A stretch of 64,000 nt of DNA from Neobacillus sp. CF12. GTDB taxonomy: Bacteria; Bacillota; Bacilli; Bacillales; Cytobacillaceae. Below are positions 7,656 to 16,378 of the stretch, one piece after another; the stretch's first letter is position 1, and each line of letters starts with the position of its first letter. Under the pieces are notes generated by a model. The model was not told where the DNA came from and did no database searches. It saw only the letters and a program-made list of their open reading frames with translations. The stretch covers positions 4,089,501 through 4,153,500 of the forward strand of contig NZ_JAUCEU010000007.1 in NCBI RefSeq assembly GCF_030348765.1, given 5' to 3'. The translations under genes and the position numbers were made by a program.

Positions 7656-7661
7656 AATGTT

Positions 7662-8858
7662 TTAATAGAATCGCTTAAATCCATCAAAATGTTTTGTGTA
7701 GTAAGTGCTGGTTAAACTTGAAATCATGACGCCCTTGGTAGCATCTGCATGGATGAACTCGTTGTTGCCCAGGTAGATTCCGAGGTGAGAGATTCCTTGT
7801 TTATATGTATTCTCAAAAAATACGAGGTCACCTGGTTGCGGTTGGTCAACATAGAACGTACGGTTATAGTACCCTTCTGCTGAGTAACGTCCGATTTTGT
7901 AGCCAGCCTGATTAGCAGCATAATAGATAAAGCCGCTGCAGTCGAAGCCTGATAATGAGGATCCACTCCAAACGTAAGGAGTGCCCATTAAGCTTTTTGC
8001 AACTTTGATAAATTCTGTTTGGAACGTAGAAGTAGAATCTGCAGGTGTAACTACGGGTGGAGTACCGGTAACCTTCAGTTTTTGCCCCACATAAATCGTA
8101 TTTGATGTCAGTCCATTGAGAGCTTTTAATTCCTGAACGGTCATTTTAAACTTCAATGAAATTCCGCTTAATGTATCACCTTTTTTTACAATATATTCTG
8201 TCGTTGTCGCAGGTTGTGTTGGAGGTGTTACCGGTGGTGGAGGAGGAGTTGTCCCTGTAGCCTGTGCCGTAACCTTCAATTTCTGCCCCACATAAATCAT
8301 GTCCGACTTCAAGTTGTTCAGCTGTTTTAATTCCTGAACGGTCATTTTAAACTGCAAACCAATTTTACTTAAGGAATCACCACGAACTACGGTGTATTCA
8401 GAAGTTGTTGGAGATGTGGTCGGAGGGTTGACTGTAGGCGGTGGGGTGATGCCCCCTGTATTTCCAGGAACCTTCAGTTTTTGCCCTACATAAATTAAAT
8501 CAGACTTCAAGCCATTTAACGATTTTAATTCATTAACGGTTGTATTAAATTGCTTGGCGATTTTACCTAAGTAATCACCGCTTTTAACTACGTATTCACT
8601 AGTAGAAGTATTCGCCGTAGTTGAAGTTGGTTTAGCAGGTTCAGTAGCTGAAACCTTGAGTGTTTGATTGACGAAAATCATATCTGATTTCAATTCGTTC
8701 CAAGTTTTTAAGTCTGAAACAGTAGTTTGATATTTTAATGCAATTTTTGATAGAGTATCTCCCTTTTGAACGGTATAGGTGCTGGCATATGCGGTCCCTG
8801 CATATATCGTCGAAAGAAAGGCGGCAGTCGAAACTGCGCGAACGATCGTTTTCTTCAT
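7662..8858 (-). CDS. LysM-NlpC/P60 peptidoglycan endopeptidase
   Basis: The 398-residue precursor has a signal peptide (residues 1 to about 25, ending AYA), four LysM domains (each about 44 residues, starting [36 protein letters not shown] and [12 protein letters not shown]) joined by Pro/Thr-rich linkers, and a C-terminal NlpC/P60 domain from about residue 282. Catalytic residues are visible: Cys307 in FDCSGF, His358 in SHLGIY and His370 in IHADA. By family it cuts the gamma-D-Glu to diaminopimelate bond in wall peptides, like LytE/LytF/CwlS of Bacillus subtilis, and acts outside the cell in wall growth or cell separation. The ATG at 8858 has a GAGGTGATT site, and a TAGAAT -10-like box lies about 35-40 bases upstream on the minus strand. 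It does not carry the C-terminal module of the nearby surface proteins. Confidence 0.93.
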   Translation of the reverse strand: MKKTIVRAVSTAAFLSTIYAGTAYASTYTVQKGDTLSKIALKYQTTVSDLKTWNELKSDMIFVNQTLKVSATEPAKPTSTTANTSTSEYVVKSGDYLGKIAKQFNTTVNELKSLNGLKSDLIYVGQKLKVPGNTGGITPPPTVNPPTTSPTTSEYTVVRGDSLSKIGLQFKMTVQELKQLNNLKSDMIYVGQKLKVTAQATGTTPPPPPVTPPTQPATTTEYIVKKGDTLSGISLKFKMTVQELKALNGLTSNTIYVGQKLKVTGTPPVVTPADSTSTFQTEFIKVAKSLMGTPYVWSGSSLSGFDCSGFIYYAANQAGYKIGRYSAEGYYNRTFYVDQPQPGDLVFFENTYKQGISHLGIYLGNNEFIHADATKGVMISSLTSTYYTKHFDGFKRFY

Positions 8859-9224
8859 TTATGAATCACCTCTATTATTCTGGTATTTTAAACATATTCT
8901 ACCACGATTTTCCTGTATGCCGGTACACAAATTTGCATTAGTTGACATATTTTCTGAAAAGTTTAGTTGTTAGTAGGGTAAATTGATACAGCAATCCCGA
9001 TTGGAATGTATTAGGGATGTCCAAAATTCATTTATGATTAAAAGGGAACGGAATATTGTTGATTGTAGGAAACTTCATTATATTTACCTATTAATCTAAT
9101 AATCAATGTTCATATTATTAGAAATATATAGTGAAATTGGCTTATATAAAATTAATCATAATACGGGAAATGTTATAAGATTCGATGGGGCTAGCCGTGC
9201 AAAATACAAAATGGGGGGATAGTA
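8859..9224. other. intergenic region between divergent genes
   Basis: A 366-base AT-rich gap lies between the endopeptidase (leftward) and the surface-protein remnant (rightward). It should hold both promoters. A TAGAAT box facing left (about 8894-8899) and a TTGACA at about 8940-8945 on the plus strand are visible, but no full promoter with correct spacing could be assigned. No open reading frame, RNA gene or repeat is recognised. Confidence 0.5.
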
Positions 9225-9638
9225 TTGAATCTCTGGAGAAGGTTGTCCATTTATTTCATTGTTTTTTTACTTGTGTTTTCTTATTTTGGTGGAGTTGTTG
9301 GTCATGCGGAGGTAGGCATTCTTACCAACCAAGCAACTGACCTAGATACCACTCCGCCTGAAATCCAAAGTATCATAGTTGATAAAAATCCAGTTTATCC
9401 TGGAGATTCAGTGACAGTCAATATTGATGTTAAGGATCAATCGGAAATTGGAAGTGTCTGGTTTAATATCAGCGGCTCTAATGGCGGCGGAGATTCACGA
9501 AATGCTTTTTATAATCCGAATACAGGAAATTACGAGTCAACATTTACAATTGATTCAAGTATGAAACCTGGGCTATGGAGCCTTTATTCGAAAAGAGTAG
9601 GACGTTCCTACTCTTTTTTCTATGTGGGGGATGTCTAA
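9225..9638 (+). pseudogene. truncated remnant of an Ig-like surface protein
   Basis: The frame encodes a signal peptide (IYFIVFLLVFSYFGGVVGHA) and most of one Ig-like domain (DTTPPEIQSIIVDKNPVYPGD through KPGLWS). Both closely match the start of the next gene downstream (DWTAPVISSIHVDKNPASNGD). The frame then runs straight into a terminator hairpin, and the last 19 or so codons are simply the hairpin sequence translated. The remaining Ig-like domains and the C-terminal modules that every other member has are missing. I infer an internal deletion that fused the N-terminal part to the old terminator. Start TTG 9225 follows GGGGGGAT. A short 112-residue secreted product might still be made. Confidence 0.7.
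9591..9619 (+). terminator. intrinsic terminator inside the truncated frame
   Basis: A 12-bp stem pairs 9591-9602 with 9606-9617 and is followed by Ts. Its core word AGAGTAGG/CCTACTCT is the same as in the terminator after the surface gene ending at 15192, which supports its origin as the original terminator of the deleted gene. Confidence 0.75.
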
Positions 9639-9739
9639 TTGTGTAGTTTTTCCAGTTGTTAATATTAAAAATAATGACAAATATATGGTAAAATTGTCAA
9701 TGTGATGTATTTAATAGAATAATAACTTAGGGGGATATT

Positions 9740-12739
9740 ATGGGAGTCTTTAATTTAAAGGGTATGAAGGTACTAATTGCGTTTATATTAGTATTTTCAA
9801 GTATGCAAGGGCTTGTTGTCCATGCTGCGTATGATTGGACTGCACCGGTGATAAGTAGTATTCATGTTGATAAGAATCCAGCAAGTAACGGGGATACGGT
9901 AACTGTAACAATTAATGCTATTGACAATGAAACTCCCATCGGAGAAGTGGAATTATGGTATACCGACGGTGAAGGGTTTCCTGATACCATTAGTGCAATA
10001 TACAATCAAGAAACAAAGCAAGCGCAAGTTCAAATACCAATCACTTCAAATACTAGTCTTGGTGAAATGAAGTTGAATACAATTTGGTTTACTTATACTG
10101 ATGGCTCTTTTAAAACGGTAAAGTCTACCCAAGTTGATTTAACCGGGGGGAATTTTACAGTAATCGTAAAAGAGGACACAACAGCACCTACATATTCAAG
10201 TGTTAGTGTAGATAAAAAACAAGTTTATTCAGGTGACTTTGTAAAAATTAGCGTAAATGCAACTGATAGCGAATCAGATATAGCTGAAGTAAAAGTGAAT
10301 TATCAAGGAAGTAATGGGGCGACTCAATCCATTAATGCAGGCTATGTTTGGTATGAAAAAAACTACCAAGCTACGCTTCCTATTACAGATAGCATGGGAA
10401 TTGGAAATTGGTCTATATCATCGATTACCCTTAAAGATGTAAAAGGAAATATAGCTACGATTGAAAGTGGAACCACTGATTTAAGTGCAGGTAGCTTTGA
10501 AATTTTGAAAAAACCAGATACACAGGCACCAACACTAACCGGTGTGAGTGTAGACAAAAATGAAGTAAGAATTGGTGAGACAATTAAAGTAAGCATTGCC
10601 GCAACAGATAATGAAGCTGGTGTAGAGGAAGTTCTTGTAACTTATCGAGATCCATCGTATAACGAATTTCCTAAAAGTGCTGTTTATAATTCTCTAACCG
10701 ATAAGTTTGAACTAGAGTTATCGTTTCCTGAGGATGCAAAGTTAGGAACTTGGGTGATTGATAGTATCTATTTGATAGATAATAAAGGAAATGCAACCAC
10801 AATCGATGGTTTCTTTGAAGACCTAAGCGGCGGGAACTTCACATTGCTTGAAAGACCAGATACGGTAGGACCTGTTTTTAAAGGAATATCTGTAGATAAA
10901 AAGGAAGCTATCCTGGGCGATTCAATCGAAGTTAGGATTTTAGGAGAAGATGTTCAATCTGAGATTGAAGAAATAAAAGTTTCTTATTTAGGGCCAAAGG
11001 GTGAAATCCAAACAAAAACAGCAGAATTTAATTGGTTTGATAAAAATTATCTTGCACATTTCACTCCTATGAATTTTTCTGATATTGGAAATTGGCAGGT
11101 TGACACAGTTTATTTAAGAGATACCAAGGGTAATGAAACTACCATCTATAACTCTGGAATTTATAACAGTGGTGAAATAAGTGACTTAAGCAGTGGAAAT
11201 TTCAAGGTTTTAGAGGATAAAGGTGAATCCTTTAACAATATTAGAGTATACACAACCAATGTAACACTTGCAGATGAAACCATTAATGGAGATGTCTACA
11301 TTGGACCTAATGCAGTATTAACCATTACAGGTAATGTAGTCATTAATGGTGATTTGCATGTTTTCGGATCGATGAACGCACAAGGAAGCCTTTCAGTTAA
11401 GGGTACTTGGAACATGACAAAAAAGTTGGACAAAGTGCCAGTGTTTTTGGATAACCAGCCTCTAACAGCTATGAATGGAAAATTAAACATTTCAGGTAAA
11501 ACCCTGCCGTTTGTAACAATGGTTATCGAAGATCAACCGGTCTCAATCGGTGCTGACGGTTCATTTAAATTAGATAAACTAGTTGTAACTGGTAAAGAAG
11601 GAATCACCATCAAATTTACTGACCTATCTGGAAATGTAACACAGCGAAAATTCCTTCTTGAACATGTAACAAAAACAACTATTGAGGCTCCAAAGGTGAG
11701 TCCTATCACAGATCAAAGTACGATTGTTACAGGAACAACGGAAGCAAACGCAGAAGTCACTGTAAGTGTTGGTGGAAGTGTGATTGCTAGTGGAGTGGCA
11801 GGTACAGATGGTAAATTCAGTATTTCCATTACTAAGCAAAAGGCAGGTACAAGCATTACTGTAACTGTAAAAGACTATGCAGGTAATGAAAACTCTACCA
11901 CAGTTGTTACCACTAGCAGCTATGTAAAGTTAAACATTCAGTTAAACGGACAACCTTTCACATCAGGATTTTTTGGGAATGGTATCACCTATGTGCATTG
12001 GCAGGCATTAAATACGTTTAAAATTCCTTACACCTTTAAAGGAAACGGGATTTTTACGATTGAGGGCAGGACAGTAACAGCAGAGACGATCAACGGTGGC
12101 TTATATATCAAATGGAATGAACTTTCACCTGAAAATGTGACATTTACAAGGATAACAGGCGGCTATAACTTTATTTATAAGGCTCCTGCCCCTGCAGCAA
12201 CTCCATTAAAGGTACAATTAAATGGCAAAGATTTCACTGCTGGGTTCTTTAAGGATGGCAATGCATATGTGCATTGGCAAGCATTAAATACGTTTAAAAT
12301 TCCGTTTACATATAAAGGGAACAACGTATTTATCATTGAAGGCAGAACAGTCGTAGCAGAGACCATCAACGGAGGTATTTATATCCGTTGGAATTTACTT
12401 TCTCCAGGGAATGTAACCTTCCAAAAGATAACAGGTGGCTATAACTTTATCTACAAGGCTCCAGTTCCTACGGCAACGCCATTAAAGGTACAATTAAATG
12501 GTAAAGATTTTACAGCCGGATTCTTTAAAGACGGCAATGCATATGTGCATTGGCAAGCATTGAATACGTTTAAAATTCCATTTACGTTTAAAGGGAACAA
12601 CGTATTTATCATTGAAGGACGTACAGTCACAGCAGAGACGATCAACGGAGGCATATATATCCGTTGGAATGAGCTTTCACCAGGTAATGTGACTTTTGAA
12701 AGAATAACAGGCGGTTATAACTTTATCTATACACATTAA
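9740..12739 (+). CDS. secreted Ig-like repeat protein with three C-terminal surface modules
   Basis: The 999-residue protein has a signal peptide (to about residue 31). Four Ig-like domains of about 110-120 residues follow, each beginning D-T-x-x-P and containing (V)DK(N/K)xxxxG(D/E). Next is a short segment rich in NGD/ITG/VIN turns (about 500-565; TINGDVYIGPNAVLTI, NVVINGDLHV), which resembles a polymer-forming or beta-helix motif. A Big_6-like Ig domain (about 650-727; ITDQSTIVTGTTEANAEVTV) and three copies of the shared 83-residue module end the protein (about 729-999, spaced by KAPxPxATPL linkers). I expect an extracellular, wall-associated structural or adhesive protein; no catalytic domain is seen. 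The ATG has TTAGGGGGATATT in front. It is closely related to the remnant upstream and the gene downstream. Confidence 0.85.
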   Translation: MGVFNLKGMKVLIAFILVFSSMQGLVVHAAYDWTAPVISSIHVDKNPASNGDTVTVTINAIDNETPIGEVELWYTDGEGFPDTISAIYNQETKQAQVQIPITSNTSLGEMKLNTIWFTYTDGSFKTVKSTQVDLTGGNFTVIVKEDTTAPTYSSVSVDKKQVYSGDFVKISVNATDSESDIAEVKVNYQGSNGATQSINAGYVWYEKNYQATLPITDSMGIGNWSISSITLKDVKGNIATIESGTTDLSAGSFEILKKPDTQAPTLTGVSVDKNEVRIGETIKVSIAATDNEAGVEEVLVTYRDPSYNEFPKSAVYNSLTDKFELELSFPEDAKLGTWVIDSIYLIDNKGNATTIDGFFEDLSGGNFTLLERPDTVGPVFKGISVDKKEAILGDSIEVRILGEDVQSEIEEIKVSYLGPKGEIQTKTAEFNWFDKNYLAHFTPMNFSDIGNWQVDTVYLRDTKGNETTIYNSGIYNSGEISDLSSGNFKVLEDKGESFNNIRVYTTNVTLADETINGDVYIGPNAVLTITGNVVINGDLHVFGSMNAQGSLSVKGTWNMTKKLDKVPVFLDNQPLTAMNGKLNISGKTLPFVTMVIEDQPVSIGADGSFKLDKLVVTGKEGITIKFTDLSGNVTQRKFLLEHVTKTTIEAPKVSPITDQSTIVTGTTEANAEVTVSVGGSVIASGVAGTDGKFSISITKQKAGTSITVTVKDYAGNENSTTVVTTSSYVKLNIQLNGQPFTSGFFGNGITYVHWQALNTFKIPYTFKGNGIFTIEGRTVTAETINGGLYIKWNELSPENVTFTRITGGYNFIYKAPAPAATPLKVQLNGKDFTAGFFKDGNAYVHWQALNTFKIPFTYKGNNVFIIEGRTVVAETINGGIYIRWNLLSPGNVTFQKITGGYNFIYKAPVPTATPLKVQLNGKDFTAGFFKDGNAYVHWQALNTFKIPFTFKGNNVFIIEGRTVTAETINGGIYIRWNELSPGNVTFERITGGYNFIYTH

Positions 12740-12762
12740 TGAGAACAGTTATAATTCATATC

Positions 12763-12797
12763 AAGGAATCTCTTTTTTGGGATTCCTTTTTTATCTT
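12763..12797 (+). terminator. intrinsic terminator
   Basis: An 8-bp stem (12763-12770 with 12781-12788) with a T-rich loop is followed by TTTTATCTTTT, 24 bases after the stop of the 999-residue surface protein. Confidence 0.75.
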
Positions 12798-12972
12798 TTA
12801 GTAAGCATAGGGTGACAGGCACCGTCGATGTACATTTGTACGTGTGGGGTGGACAAATTGTTAGTAGTTGGAAATTTGTTAATCCGGGTAAATTAGTAGG
12901 AAAGACGTAGTATAATTTTATTGGGTCTAGTAGTTAAATATTTTAAGTGAGTTGGGATGTGGAGATTGTAAG

Positions 12973-15192
12973 ATGAATAAGAGAATTAGTTGTTTTATAG
13001 TATTGTTTTTACTTTTTTCTACTACTATTGGCAGTACATTGAAGGTTAGTGCAGCTACGGATGAAACTGCACCAACAGTAAAGAGTATTGAATTGGATAA
13101 AGAAACGGTACAGCCTGGAGATCAAATAAAATTTAGTATGGAAGCAGAAGATTTAGAATCAGGCATTACAGGGAGACCTGTGATAAAAGTTGAGAGAAAA
13201 ACAAATGTCTATACTCAAGGTGAGTTTGTCTATTTTACCTATAACGTTGAAACAAAAAGGTATGAAGGAAATTATACGGTGCCCAGCGATGCAGTAAATG
13301 GCGAATGGTTTGTATCATGGGTATCATTAGAGGACAAAGCGGGAAATGTATTTTATGACTTCCCAGCTGAAGGAGATCCTTTATACCTAAGTTTTATCGT
13401 AACAGGTGGGAGCAATGATACAACTCCGCCAACAGTAAAGAGTGTAGAAATAGATTTAGAAACAGCACAGCCTGGAGATCAAATAAAGTTTAGTATAGTA
13501 GCAGAAGATTTAGAATCAGGCATCACAGGAAGACCAGTGATAAAGGTAGAGAGAAATACAAATGTCTATACTCAAGGGGAGTTTGTCTATTTTACTTATA
13601 ACGCTGAAACAAAAAAATATGAAGGAACCTATATGGTACCAAGCGATGCTGTAAATGGTGAATATTTCGTATCATGGATATCTATAGAGGACAGTGTGGG
13701 AAATGTATATTATGATTTCCCAGCTGAAGGCGATCCGCTTTACGTAAGTTTTATCGTAACAGGTGGGGGCGGCGATATTACACCACCGACTGTAAAGAGT
13801 ATTGAGTTTGATAAAGACTTAGTTCAGCCTGGAGATCAAATAAAGTTTAGTATAGTAGCAGAAGATTTAGAATCAGGCATCACAGGAAGACCAGTGATAA
13901 AGGTGGAGCGAATAACATCAAACTATACCCAAGGGGAGTTTGTCTATTTTACTTATAACGCTGAAACAAAGAAATATGAAGGAATCTATAGCGTTCCAAG
14001 CGATGCAGTAAATGGTGAATGGTTTGTATCATGGATATCAATAGAGGACAAAGCGGGAAATGTGTTTTATGATTTTCCATCAGTTGGGAGTAAATTCTAT
14101 CTTTCCTTTAATGTATCTGATGATGTCATTCCCCCAAAAGCACCAAATATAACAGCCATTACAGACCAAGATACAACTGTCTCGGCTGTTACTGAGGCAC
14201 ATGCCCATGTAACCATTAAGGCGGGGACAACTGTAATTGGCAGCGGTATAGCAGATGATTCAGGTCAATTTAGTATTTCTATTCCAAAGCAAACATCTGG
14301 GACAAAGATCTTTGTAATAGCAACAGATCTTGCAGGCAATGAAAGTATCACTGAATTAGAAGTCATCACCAAATTTTCTAAGATAAACATTCAGTTAAAC
14401 GGAATAGAGTTTACCCAGGGCTATTTTGGAAAGGGTACAACATACGTCCATTGGCAGGCATTAAATACGTTAAAAATTCCATATACCTTTGAAGGAAACG
14501 GTATTTTTAAGATTGAGGGCCGAACAGTAACAGCAGAGACAATTAACGGTGGCTTATATATCAACTGGAATGAGCTTTCTCCAGGTAATGTAACATTTAC
14601 AAGAATAACAGGCGGCTATAACTTTATTTATAAGGCTCCTGCCCCTGCAGCCACTCCATTAAAGGTACAATTAAATGGTAAAGATTTCACAGCTGGGTTC
14701 TTTAAGGATGGAAATGCATATGTCCATTGGCAGGCATTAAATACGTTTAAGATTCCATTTACGTTTAAAGGGAATAACGTCTTTATCATTGAAGGACGCA
14801 CAGTGGTAGCAGAGAACATCAATGGAGGCATTTATATCCGTTGGAATTTACTTTCTCCAGGTAATGTTACGTTCCAAAAGATTACAGGCGGCTATAACTT
14901 TATCTACAAGGCTCCTGCTCCTACGGCAACACCATTAAAGGTACAATTAAATGGTCAAGATTTTACAGCTGGATTCTTTAAGGATGGCAATGCGTATGTC
15001 CATTGGCAAGCATTAAATACGTTTAAGATTCCATTTACGTTTAAAGGAAATAATGTATTTATTATTGAAGGACGTACAGCTACAGCAGAGACGATCAACG
15101 GGGGCATATATATCCGCTGGAATGAGCTTTCACCAGGTAATGTGACCTTTGAAAGAATAACAGGCGGTTATAACTTTATCTATACAAATTAA
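12973..15192 (+). CDS. secreted Ig-like repeat protein with three C-terminal surface modules
   Basis: The ATG at 12973 is preferred over TTG 12952 because it is preceded by GGAG at eight bases and begins a normal signal peptide (NKRISCFIVLFLLFSTTIG). The 739-residue protein has three nearly identical Ig-like domains of about 115-120 residues (each with DLESGITGRPVIKVER, YTQGEFVYFTYN and DAVNGE(W/Y)FVSW), one Big_6-like domain (about 385-470) and three C-terminal modules (about 471-739). The near identity of the Ig-like units, at protein and DNA level, points to recent internal duplication. The last two modules are nearly identical in DNA to those of the upstream gene. No catalytic motif is seen; a wall-associated structural or binding role is inferred. 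Confidence 0.85.
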   Translation: MNKRISCFIVLFLLFSTTIGSTLKVSAATDETAPTVKSIELDKETVQPGDQIKFSMEAEDLESGITGRPVIKVERKTNVYTQGEFVYFTYNVETKRYEGNYTVPSDAVNGEWFVSWVSLEDKAGNVFYDFPAEGDPLYLSFIVTGGSNDTTPPTVKSVEIDLETAQPGDQIKFSIVAEDLESGITGRPVIKVERNTNVYTQGEFVYFTYNAETKKYEGTYMVPSDAVNGEYFVSWISIEDSVGNVYYDFPAEGDPLYVSFIVTGGGGDITPPTVKSIEFDKDLVQPGDQIKFSIVAEDLESGITGRPVIKVERITSNYTQGEFVYFTYNAETKKYEGIYSVPSDAVNGEWFVSWISIEDKAGNVFYDFPSVGSKFYLSFNVSDDVIPPKAPNITAITDQDTTVSAVTEAHAHVTIKAGTTVIGSGIADDSGQFSISIPKQTSGTKIFVIATDLAGNESITELEVITKFSKINIQLNGIEFTQGYFGKGTTYVHWQALNTLKIPYTFEGNGIFKIEGRTVTAETINGGLYINWNELSPGNVTFTRITGGYNFIYKAPAPAATPLKVQLNGKDFTAGFFKDGNAYVHWQALNTFKIPFTFKGNNVFIIEGRTVVAENINGGIYIRWNLLSPGNVTFQKITGGYNFIYKAPAPTATPLKVQLNGQDFTAGFFKDGNAYVHWQALNTFKIPFTFKGNNVFIIEGRTATAETINGGIYIRWNELSPGNVTFERITGGYNFIYTN

Positions 15193-15559
15193 TGAGAACC
15201 ATCATACTATTATCATGACAATATCGAAAGAAGAGTAGGATACCCAATGGGCACCTACTCTTCTTTTATTTTTATAAATTTAAATTCAAAGAAGTTTATT
15301 GTTTTCCTCCATAATTCCCCGCATGCTCTATCATGAATCTCCACGGAATGTTACAACCAGGACGTAAGTACCGCGAAAAAAGTAAGATAATCCAATATTG
15401 ATAGAAAAAAGCTCACTTTTTGAAGAATGAAAGTGTTCAACACATAACACAAAAGGCGTCTTTTTTAAATTTAGCCACTATATAATAAATATACTATTGT
15501 CCTAGGAGGTTCAACCCGTATTTCCTAAGATAGAAAAAACATAAAATGGAGTGTGAGGA
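15193..15559. other. intergenic region with leader and likely promoter
   Basis: The first part holds the terminator of the upstream gene. The rest has no open frame. A TATAAT box at 15481-15486 lies about 75 bases before the next start codon, but no good -35 hexamer at 16-18 bases could be named. An AGGAGG at 15504-15509 has no start codon at the right distance. No repeat was seen. Confidence 0.45.
15227..15275 (+). terminator. intrinsic terminator
   Basis: A 13-bp stem (15227-15239 with 15254-15266) is followed by TTATTTTTAT. It shares its AGAGTAGG core with the terminator inside the truncated frame at 9591-9619. Confidence 0.85.
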
Positions 15560-16147
15560 ATGAAGAAATATTGGGTAACAACAGCAGTTGTCGTCGTGGT
15601 GATAGGTACTTCCCTATTGCTAGTTTTTAATAAGGATAAAAAAGAACCAGTTGGCAGGGAACAACCGGCGGGAGTATCCACCCAAATGGTAAACAAGGAC
15701 CTAGCAGATAAAGCAGCCACATCAGCCAATCCAAAAGCAAGTGAAAAACCGCTGCCAGCAGAAATATCCAATGATAGCCAACAGGGTGAAAAACAAGAGG
15801 ACTTGATAAATGACATTAAGAAGATGTACAAACCTCATTGGGAAAAGATTCATCTGACTGCTGAAAAAAGGCTAGAACAATTAATACTTCAGGCTAAGAA
15901 GGAGTACCAAGCAAAGAAAGACAATAATATGGATGTTTCCAGACTGGAAGGAAAGTATCTCGCGATATATAACGACTATGAAGAAAGTACGAAATCACAG
16001 GTGGATGGGATGATTTCTACTATGCAAAAAGAAGTAATAGAAAAAGATCTCAATCAGAATATAGGGGATGAATACTTTGAACTATATCGACTTCAAAAAG
16101 AAAGACGGATGGAAAAAGTGGTTAGCGAATTGAAAAAACTTTCCTAA
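15560..16147 (+). CDS. membrane-anchored helical protein of unknown function, paralogue 1
   Basis: The 195-residue protein begins with an uncleaved-looking membrane helix (WVTTAVVVVVIGTSLLLVF) followed by a Pro/Ser/Ala-rich linker. From about residue 85 to the end it has a highly charged, probably coiled helical domain with EKRLEQLILQAKKEYQAKK, LEGKYLAIYNDYEESTKSQVD and a very basic C-terminus. I do not recognise the family. A close paralogue at 20706-21320 sits in the same place in front of the next giant surface gene, so a link to those proteins (secretion, assembly or wall attachment) is plausible but unproven. The helical domain would face outward if the N-terminal helix is a signal anchor. 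Start ATG with GTGTGAGGA in front. Confidence 0.75.
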   Translation: MKKYWVTTAVVVVVIGTSLLLVFNKDKKEPVGREQPAGVSTQMVNKDLADKAATSANPKASEKPLPAEISNDSQQGEKQEDLINDIKKMYKPHWEKIHLTAEKRLEQLILQAKKEYQAKKDNNMDVSRLEGKYLAIYNDYEESTKSQVDGMISTMQKEVIEKDLNQNIGDEYFELYRLQKERRMEKVVSELKKLS

Positions 16148-16307
16148 CACTTAGTAGGTTTGATCTCTCAACGATAATTTTAGAGGCAATCCGTGTTGTT
16201 TTTACTCATTTGCTGTCGAAAACCTCCAGTTAATGTCGTAGTATTCAATATTTTCAGAATATATAGAAGATTTAGTCATTAGTGTGGTATAGGGTTCTAA
16301 AATGGTA

Positions 16308-16313
16308 TATAAT
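16308..16313 (+). promoter_or_regulatory. conserved -10-like box upstream of giant surface gene
   Basis: TATAAT sits inside GTATATAATTCCTAT, a 15-base stretch repeated exactly upstream of the paralogous gene at 21522. A -35 element at normal spacing is not obvious. The next start codon is about 65 bases downstream. Confidence 0.5.
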
Positions 16314-16378
16314 TCCTATACATAGTAGAAAAGGAGGGGGAGTTTTGGATAGAGGATTAACAATAAGGAGGGCTATAT

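Noticed and set aside
7631..7660. The inverted repeat near 7640 as a recombination or attachment site
   Set aside because: It has the form of a rho-independent terminator for the endopeptidase gene, and no integrase or duplicated flank is present.
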